A program made the translations under genes and the position numbers. A model generated the notes under the pieces. That model was not told where the DNA came from, did not search any database, and saw nothing but the letters and a program-made list of their open reading frames with translations. From JBKPNX01 sp046732855 (GTDB lineage Bacteria > Pseudomonadota > Alphaproteobacteria > Geminicoccales > Geminicoccaceae): a stretch of 32,425 nucleotides of DNA. The stretch is taken from contig JBKPNX010000256.1 of assembly GCA_046732855.1 (NCBI GenBank), forward strand, positions 1 to 32,425, in the 5' to 3' direction. Of the stretch, positions 26,971-32,425 are shown piece by piece (within the stretch, counting starts at the first letter, position 1; each line of letters begins with the position of its first letter).

Positions 26971-27444
26971 TCAGAAGCGCCAGGCCACGCCCAGGAGGAA
27001 ATCGTGGCTGTCGTAGTCGACCGGTCCGGCCTCGCCGTAGGGGCGCCACCTGTCCTCGCCCTCCACGTGCTGATAGCCGACCGCCACGGAGAGCTGCTTG
27101 CTGACCGGCAAGCCGAGGGCCGGCCTTTCCGGGCCGGCCCAGGGCAGCACCGGCGACCCGCTCCTCTCCCGGCGCAGCGGCGTGGGCAGCGTCAGCCCGG
27201 GGTCCCGGTCGACCACTTCACGCCACAAGCCGGCGATGGGCGCACGCAGAATCAAATGGGCGCCACTTCGTGCGTTGTTCACCGGGACGGGCGGCGTGCG
27301 CTCGGCGACAAATAGCCTGGCGCCGCGAGCGGCCGCACCCTGGTGTCCAGCCGCCGCAATCCCGTTGGCGCCATGCCCGTTCGCCGCGGCTGGCGCGGCT
27401 ATGCCGACGGCCAATATCATTGCCCATCCCACGGCCCGCAGCAT
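26971..27444 (-). CDS. Small exported protein, possible outer-membrane beta-structure protein
   Basis: I do not recognise this 157-residue protein. It starts with a clear signal peptide (MLRAVGWAMILAVGIAAPAAANG, cleavage near residue 22). A glycine/alanine-rich segment and a proline-rich middle follow. The end, LPVSKQLSVAVGYQHVE and then YDSHDFLLGVAWRF, has alternating hydrophobic residues and a terminal phenylalanine, which resembles the last strands of an outer-membrane beta-barrel with its insertion signal. The protein is too short for a full barrel unless it oligomerises. GGAGG lies ten bases before ATG 27444, and a strong terminator follows, so it is a real single-gene unit. It sits between mnmE and mnmG, which are adjacent in many bacteria. 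Confidence 0.7.
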   Translation of the reverse strand: MLRAVGWAMILAVGIAAPAAANGHGANGIAAAGHQGAAARGARLFVAERTPPVPVNNARSGAHLILRAPIAGLWREVVDRDPGLTLPTPLRRERSGSPVLPWAGPERPALGLPVSKQLSVAVGYQHVEGEDRWRPYGEAGPVDYDSHDFLLGVAWRF

Positions 27445-27650
27445 GGCAATCCGACCTCCGGCGTCCCCTGTTTTTGGTTCCGGTAGACCATCCTAAGGAA
27501 AAGCCGTTAACAAGTTGCTAAATCGCCCCCGATTGGTCGAAATGCAGTCCGGACTCTGGCAAAGATCGATTTTCATTGTTACTGTGCCTTTACCATTGCT
27601 ATTTGACATCTCGTCCCCAAGAGACGTAGATCCACTGTGTTCTGGATGAA

Positions 27651-29006
27651 TTACTTGCCAATACAGAATTGCGAGAAGATCCGGTCGAGCACTTCTTCGA
27701 CTGCCACCTCGCCGGTGATGCGCCCGAGCGCGCGGGTGGCGAGACGCAGGTCCTCCGTCAGCAGCGCCAACTCGGTGTGCTCGGGCGCCGCCGAGAAGCG
27801 TGCCAGCGCCTCGGCCGCGCCCTGCAGCGCCGCGCGGTGGCGCGCGCGGGTCAGGAGCGGCTCGTTGCCGCTCGCCAACAATCCCGCAGCGCGCTCCGCA
27901 AGAGCCTCCAGCAGCGCGGTAATGCCCTCTCCTGTCAGACAGGACACCGGCAACGCTGCGCGCCCGCCGAGCTCGATCGGATTGGGCAGGACGGCCAGAT
28001 CGCATTTGTTGATCAAAATCACCGCGGCGTCATCGATCAGCGCCATGGTCGCTGGATCGAGCTCCGGCCAGACGGCGCCATCGACCATGATCAGGCGCAG
28101 ATCGGCGCACTCGGCGCGCGAGCGCGCGCGGCGCACGCCTTCCGCCTCGACCACATCATCCGCCTCGCGCAGGCCGGCGGTGTCGAGCAAGGTGACCGGA
28201 TAGCCGGCGAGGTCGAGGTGCACTTCGAGCACGTCGCGCGTCGTGCCCGGGAGCGGGGTGACGATCGCCACGTCGCGCCGGGCAAGCCGGTTGACCAGGC
28301 TGGACTTGCCGGCATTGGGCGGCCCGACCACCGCGACCGTAAGCCCCGCGCGTAGCCGCTCTCCGCGATGACCGTCCGCCAAGTGCGCGGCAATTTCGGC
28401 AGACAGACGGCGGACGTGCGGTCGCACGGTTTCGACGAGCTGATCGGGCACGTCCTCCTCGGCCCCGAAATCGATCTCGGCTTCGAGCCGGGCAAGCGCG
28501 TTGAGCAGCGCGGCGCGCCAGTCGCCGTAGAGCCGGCCCAGCGCGCCGTCGAGCTGGCGCAACGCCTGGCGCGCCTGCGCGCGGGTCTCGGCGTCGACCA
28601 GATCGGCGAGGCCTTCCACGGCGGTGAGATCGAGGCGGCCGTTCAGGAACGCGCGCCGCGTGAACTCGCCCGGCTCGGCCGGGCGCAGGCCAGGCATGGC
28701 CGCCAGGGCCTCGAGCAGCGTCGCGATTACCGCGCGGCCGCCGTGAACCTGCAGCTCGAGCACGTTCTCGCCGGTGAAGCTCGCGGGGGCCGGAAACCAT
28801 AAAACCAGGGCCTGGTCGAGCGGCTCGCGGCTGCGCGGGTCGTGCAGACAGCGCAGCGCCGCCCGGCGCGGCGCGGGCGGCGGCCGACCGGTCAGACGGC
28901 GGCAGACCTCGGCGGCCGACGGGCCCGACAGCCGCACGATGGCGATTGCGGTCCGCCCGGGCGCAGTCGCGGGGGCAAAGATGGTGTCCGCTCCGAGCGT
29001 GGCCAT
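27651..29006 (-). CDS. mnmE: tRNA modification GTPase MnmE (TrmE)
   Basis: GTPase partner of MnmG in wobble uridine modification. The 451-residue product has the folate-binding N-terminal domain (DTIFAPATAPGRTAIAIVRLSGP, ENVLELQVHGG, PGEFTRRAFLNGRLDL), the G domain (GPPNAGKSSLVNRLARRDVAIVTPLPGTTRD, DTAGLREADD, INKCDL) inserted in a helical domain, and the conserved C-terminus FCIGK. ATG 29006 gives the standard start MATLGADTIFA and has GAGG close upstream; longer in-frame starts exist but lack support. It is divergent from the thioredoxin-domain gene. A copy of the dispersed word lies in its codons at 28388-28404. Confidence 0.96.
   Translation of the reverse strand: MATLGADTIFAPATAPGRTAIAIVRLSGPSAAEVCRRLTGRPPPAPRRAALRCLHDPRSREPLDQALVLWFPAPASFTGENVLELQVHGGRAVIATLLEALAAMPGLRPAEPGEFTRRAFLNGRLDLTAVEGLADLVDAETRAQARQALRQLDGALGRLYGDWRAALLNALARLEAEIDFGAEEDVPDQLVETVRPHVRRLSAEIAAHLADGHRGERLRAGLTVAVVGPPNAGKSSLVNRLARRDVAIVTPLPGTTRDVLEVHLDLAGYPVTLLDTAGLREADDVVEAEGVRRARSRAECADLRLIMVDGAVWPELDPATMALIDDAAVILINKCDLAVLPNPIELGGRAALPVSCLTGEGITALLEALAERAAGLLASGNEPLLTRARHRAALQGAAEALARFSAAPEHTELALLTEDLRLATRALGRITGEVAVEEVLDRIFSQFCIGK
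28388..28404 (+). repeat. Second copy of the 17-base word
   Basis: CGGCAATTTCGGCAGAC is identical to 14574-14590. Here it lies in mnmE and encodes Ser-Ala-Glu-Ile-Ala in the helical domain before the G domain (RRLSAEIAAHL). The two proteins are unrelated, so the identity is at the DNA level. Confidence 0.7.
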
Positions 29007-29099
29007 GGCCTCTATGATCACCGGCGCCCCATGGCTTCGCCGCAGAACGGGAGTGGGCCGCCGCGACATGTCCTGCGGGTGTGCCGGGCGCGCGCGGCA

Positions 29100-29127
29100 T
29101 ATATATCGAAGACGGTGCGGATACCAA
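29100..29127 (-). promoter_or_regulatory. Possible promoter of mnmE
   Basis: On the minus strand TTGGTA (29122-29127) and TATATA (29100-29105) are separated by 16 bases; each matches the sigma-70 consensus at four of six positions. Transcription would begin about 85 bases before the mnmE start. This AT island stands out in very GC-rich DNA. Confidence 0.4.
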
Positions 29128-29173
29128 TCACGTGCCGGCATCCGCGGCCGCTTCCCGACCACGCAGGTGACCG

Positions 29174-31210
29174 ATGGCCGACCCGCGCAACCGCCTCGCC
29201 GAGGCGACCAGCCCTTATCTGCTGCAGCACAGCGCCAATCCGGTGCACTGGCAACCCTGGGACACGGCGGCGCTCGCCGAGGCGCGCGCCAGCGACAAGC
29301 CGATCCTCCTGTCCGTCGGCTATGCAGCGTGCCACTGGTGCCACGTCATGGCGCACGAAAGCTTTGAGAACCCGGCGATCGCCGCCCTGATGAACCAGCA
29401 CTTCGTCAACATCAAGGTCGACCGCGAAGAGCGGCCTGATCTCGATCAGTTGTATCAGCACGCGCTTGCTTTGCTCGGCCAGCACGGCGGCTGGCCGCTG
29501 ACGATGTTTTTGACGCCCGCGGGCGAGCCCTTCTGGGGCGGCACCTATTTCCCCCCGGAATCGCGCTATGGCCGGCCCGGTTTTCCGGAGGTGCTCGAGA
29601 CCGTGGCGCGCATCTGGCGCGACGACCGCGGGCGGGTCGCCAGCAACACCACGGCGCTTAAGGACGCGCTTGCCCGCCTGGCCACGCCGGCCCGCCCCGA
29701 AGCCCTGTCGCCCGGGTTCGTCGCCGAGGTCGCGCAGCGCCTCTCCCAAGCCTTCGATACCGTTCACGGCGGCTTCGCCGCCGCGCCGAAGTTCCCGCAG
29801 GCGCCGGCGCTGCACCTGCTCTGGCGGCAGGCCCTGGCGACTCGGGATCCGGGGATCCGTCACGCCGTCCTGCACACGCTCGTCAACATCTGCCAGGGCG
29901 GCATCTACGATCACCTGGGCGGCGGCTTTGCCCGCTATTCGGTCGATGCGCTGTGGCTGGTGCCGCACTTCGAGAAGATGCTCTACGACAACGCCCAGCT
30001 GATCGCGCTGCTGTCCGACGCGGCGGCGGACACCGGCAACCCTCTGTTCGCGGCGCGCGTCGCCGAAACGGTCGGCTGGCTCGAGCGGGAGATGCTGGTC
30101 GGCGACGCGTTCGCGTCCAGCCTCGATGCCGACAGCGAGGGCGAGGAAGGCAAGTTCTATGTCTGGGATGCGGCCGAGATCGACCGGCTGCTCGGCCCCG
30201 ACGCCCGCGCCTTCCGGCTGGCCTACGGGGTGACCGATGGCGGCAACTGGGAGGGCAAGACGATCCTCAATCGTCTGCACAAGGCCGGCCTTGGCGCGCC
30301 GGCGGACGAGGCGGCGCTGCGCGCGAGCGCCGAGGTACTGCTCGAAGCGCGCGCACGCCGGGTCCGGCCCGGACGCGACGACAAGGTCCTCGCCGACTGG
30401 AACGGTCTGACGATCGCGGCGCTGGCCAGGGCGAGCGCGGTCCTGCACCGGCCGCAGTGGCTGGAGCGGGCGCGCGCGGCGTTCGCCTTCGTCTGCCAGA
30501 ACATGGCGAGCGGCGACCGGCTCGCCCACAGCTGGCGCGCCGGGCGGCGCCTCGACCTGGCGTTCCTCGACGACTACGCGCAGATGGCCACCGCCGCGCT
30601 CGCCCTGTTCGAGCACACCGCCGAGCCGGACTACCTCAAGCGCGCGACCGCGTGGATCGCCCGGCTCGACGCCGACTACCTCGATCCCGCCGGCGGCTAC
30701 TTCCAGGCCGCCGCTGACGCGGGCGACCTGCTGGTGCGCCCGAAAAGCGCCCAGGACGGACCGACGCCGGCCGGCAACGGCACGCTGGTCGCGGTGCTCG
30801 CGCGGCTGTACGCGCTGACCGGCGCGGACCCATACCGCGCGCGCGCCGAGCGGCTGCTCGAGGTGTTCTCCGGCGAGGCGCGGCGCAATCCGCTGGTCCA
30901 CGCCGCCCTGCTGAGCGGCTACGGCCTGCTCGCCGATCCGGTGCAGGCGGTCATCATGGGCGCCGCCGATGATCCTGCCCTGGCGCAACTGCGCGCGGCG
31001 GCGCTCGGTGCGCCGGCGCCCGATGTGGTCGTCCTGACCGTACCGCCCGGCGCCGAGCTTGGCGACGATCATCCCGCGGCCGGCAAGGCGCTGGTCGACG
31101 GGCGGGCGACCGCCTACGTCTGCATCGGTCGCACCTGTCTGCCGCCGGTGACCGGCCCTGAACAGCTGGCCGAGCTGCTGCAGCCGGCACGCCTGCGCGC
31201 CCTGCCCTGA
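29174..31210 (+). CDS. Thioredoxin-domain protein of the DUF255 / YyaL family
   Basis: The 678-residue protein has an N-terminal thioredoxin-like domain with NRLAEATSPYLLQHSANPVHW, YAACHWCHVMAHESFEN (Cys53 and Cys56) and a cis-proline-like segment GGWPLTMFLTPAGEPFWGGTYFP. The rest is an alpha/alpha-barrel resembling sugar-processing enzymes: GGFAAAPKFPQ, DHLGGGFARYSVDALWLVPHFEKMLYDN, SLDADSEGEEGKFYVWD, RDDKVLADWNGL, FLDDYA. This is the family of bacterial YyaL and animal SPATA20, whose biochemical role is not established. No signal peptide is seen. It is divergent from mnmE; no operon partner is evident. Confidence 0.9.
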   Translation: MADPRNRLAEATSPYLLQHSANPVHWQPWDTAALAEARASDKPILLSVGYAACHWCHVMAHESFENPAIAALMNQHFVNIKVDREERPDLDQLYQHALALLGQHGGWPLTMFLTPAGEPFWGGTYFPPESRYGRPGFPEVLETVARIWRDDRGRVASNTTALKDALARLATPARPEALSPGFVAEVAQRLSQAFDTVHGGFAAAPKFPQAPALHLLWRQALATRDPGIRHAVLHTLVNICQGGIYDHLGGGFARYSVDALWLVPHFEKMLYDNAQLIALLSDAAADTGNPLFAARVAETVGWLEREMLVGDAFASSLDADSEGEEGKFYVWDAAEIDRLLGPDARAFRLAYGVTDGGNWEGKTILNRLHKAGLGAPADEAALRASAEVLLEARARRVRPGRDDKVLADWNGLTIAALARASAVLHRPQWLERARAAFAFVCQNMASGDRLAHSWRAGRRLDLAFLDDYAQMATAALALFEHTAEPDYLKRATAWIARLDADYLDPAGGYFQAAADAGDLLVRPKSAQDGPTPAGNGTLVAVLARLYALTGADPYRARAERLLEVFSGEARRNPLVHAALLSGYGLLADPVQAVIMGAADDPALAQLRAAALGAPAPDVVVLTVPPGAELGDDHPAAGKALVDGRATAYVCIGRTCLPPVTGPEQLAELLQPARLRALP

Positions 31211-31382
31211 CCCGGGCCGCGTTGCGCCGGGCGCCGCCGAAGCGGATTTCGGCAGACGCTCTGTATCCGTCGGCGGCGCGGCCCGGCTCGGCGGCGGAAA
31301 GTTCGACTGCCGCACCTGTCTTGGCTTGGCGATTGCCCCAACCCCGAGTAGTTTGCCAGCAGAAACGCCAAAGGAGGATGCC

Positions 31383-32357
31383 ATGACGGGTGTCGTGCGC
31401 GTGAACCAGGTGGGCGGGCCCGAGGCCCTGCGCTTCGAGGACGTCGAGATCGGGTCGCCTGGTCCCGGCCAGGCGTTGATTCGGCAGACGGCGGTCGGAC
31501 TGAATTATATCGACGTCTACTTCCGCAGCGGTCTGTATCCCGCGCCGAGTCTGCCGTTTGTTCCCGGCCAGGAGGGCGCGGGCGTGGTCGAGGCGGTCGG
31601 GGACGGCGTCAGGGAGATTCGGGTCGGACAGCGGGTCGCCTACGCGGGGCCGCTCGGCGCCTACGCCGAGCGTCGGCTGATCCCGGCCGACCGGCTGGTC
31701 GCGGTGCCGGATGGCATCACGGACGAGCAGGCCGCCGCCATGATGCTCAAGGGCATGACCGCCCAGTATCTGCTGCGGCGGACCTATCCGGTGCAGCGCG
31801 GCCAGACCATTCTGTTCCACGCAGCCGCGGGCGGCGTCGGCCTGATCGCCTGCCAGTGGGCCAAGCATCTCGGGGCGACCGTGATCGGGACGGTCGGCAG
31901 CGACACCAAGGCCGAGCTCGCCAAGGCGCACGGCTGCGACCATCCGATCCGCTACGACCGTGCGGACGTGGTCGCGCGCGTGCGTGAGCTGACCGGCGGT
32001 AAGGGCGTCCCGGTGGTCTATGACTCGGTCGGCCAGGCGACCTTCGAGCGCTCGCTCGACTGCATGGCCCCGCTCGGCATGCTCGTCTGCTTCGGCCAGT
32101 CCTCGGGCAAGATCCCGCCGTTCGACACCGCGGTCCTCGGCCAGAAGGGCTCGCTGTTCCTGACCCGACCGAGCCTGATGACCTACACCGCGGCGCGGGC
32201 GGATCTGGTTCGAGCGGCAAACGAGCTGTTCGACGTGGTGCAGCAGGGTGCGGTCAAGATCGAGATCAATCAGCGTCATCCGCTGCGCGATGCGGCCCAG
32301 GCGCATCGGGCGCTCGAGGGCCGCGAGACCACCGGCTCGACGGTGTTGCTGCCGTAG
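31383..32357 (+). CDS. qor: NADPH:quinone oxidoreductase (zinc-free MDR family)
   Basis: The 324-residue protein is a medium-chain dehydrogenase/reductase of the quinone reductase type: VGLNYIDVYFRSGLYPAPSLPFVPGQEGAGVV, the nucleotide loop AAAGGVGLIACQWAK, YDSVGQATFERSLDCM and the C-terminal RHPLRDAAQAHRALEGRETTGSTVLLP. The structural and catalytic zinc ligands of alcohol dehydrogenases are absent, as expected. It probably reduces quinones with NADPH. ATG 31383 follows AGGAGG by five bases; a longer frame upstream was rejected. A copy of the dispersed word lies at 31480-31489 in codons for LIRQT. The 172 bases upstream contain another copy (31248-31257) but no clear promoter. Confidence 0.9.
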   Translation: MTGVVRVNQVGGPEALRFEDVEIGSPGPGQALIRQTAVGLNYIDVYFRSGLYPAPSLPFVPGQEGAGVVEAVGDGVREIRVGQRVAYAGPLGAYAERRLIPADRLVAVPDGITDEQAAAMMLKGMTAQYLLRRTYPVQRGQTILFHAAAGGVGLIACQWAKHLGATVIGTVGSDTKAELAKAHGCDHPIRYDRADVVARVRELTGGKGVPVVYDSVGQATFERSLDCMAPLGMLVCFGQSSGKIPPFDTAVLGQKGSLFLTRPSLMTYTAARADLVRAANELFDVVQQGAVKIEINQRHPLRDAAQAHRALEGRETTGSTVLLP

Positions 32358-32367
32358 GCCTGCCGTC

Positions 32368-32425
32368 ATGGACCAGGACACCACGGCTCCGGAGTCGACT
32401 GCATGGTCTGCGGGCGGCTCCCCAC
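32368..32425 (+). CDS. Possible start of a further gene, cut by the window end
   Basis: An ATG at 32368, ten bases after the qor stop, opens a frame to the window end (19 codons, beginning MDQDTTAPESTAW). The spacing would suit an operon with qor. There is no clear ribosome binding site and too little sequence to identify a product. Confidence 0.3.
   Translation, partial: MDQDTTAPESTAWSAGGSP

Noticed and set aside
27493..27609. A 38-codon frame on the minus strand starting MSNSNGKGTV
   Set aside because: It has a weak GGGGA before its ATG and no detectable family. It is too short to support in a spacer expected to hold regulatory sequence.

Overview
The window is a compact, very GC-rich stretch of bacterial chromosome, most likely from an alphaproteobacterium of Rhodospirillales type. 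The evidence is gene content and order: the ethylmalonyl-CoA pathway genes mcd, ccr and ecm, an alphaproteobacterial GTTC-N7-GTTC SOS box, a SUF operon led by an Rrf2 regulator, and the mnmE/mnmG/rsmG/parA/parB block that usually lies near the replication origin. I found no mobile element, CRISPR array, tRNA or rRNA.

Layout. Positions 1-1915 (+): end of a nitronate monooxygenase gene, then nadD, rsfS and rlmH, tightly packed. 1950-2408 (-): dtd. 2615-3649 (+): a SAM methyltransferase. 3778-4236 (-): pseudoazurin. 4237-5060: non-coding, with two perfect dyads. 5061-5651 (+): a small exported OmpA-domain protein with a terminator. 5722-8989 (-): mcd and ccr, divergent from ecm (9140-11152, +). 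11195-13053 (-): gluQ and a lipoprotein hydrolase. 13264-15192 (-): an S9 peptidase. 15325-16413 (+): a radical SAM protein under a LexA-type box. 16597-22378 (+): SUF regulator, sufB, sufC, sufD, sufS, sufT. 22435-26574 (-): parB, parA, rsmG (containing a parS site) and mnmG. 26971-27444 (-): a small predicted outer-membrane protein. 27651-29006 (-): mnmE. 29174-31210 (+): a thioredoxin-domain protein. 31383-32357 (+): quinone oxidoreductase, then the first codons of a possible further gene.

How the genes work together. Ccr makes ethylmalonyl-CoA from crotonyl-CoA and CO2, Ecm isomerises it to methylsuccinyl-CoA, and Mcd oxidises that to mesaconyl-CoA, which is the core of acetyl-CoA assimilation without the glyoxylate shunt. 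The SUF genes build Fe-S clusters under a cysteine-containing regulator. ParA, ParB and parS segregate the chromosome, and MnmE and MnmG modify the tRNA wobble uridine.

The most unusual features are: (1) ccr encodes an enzyme fused at its N-terminus to a Cro/YdaS-like helix-turn-helix domain, and the ccr/ecm divergent promoter carries clustered dyads, so the enzyme may regulate its own pathway; (2) rsfS appears to start at ATA; (3) the word TTCGGCAGAC occurs six times, always in the same orientation and partly against local codon preference; (4) a perfect alphaproteobacterial SOS box precedes the radical SAM gene; (5) a perfect dyad lies in the suf promoter. Statements about families come from recall; no database search was run.
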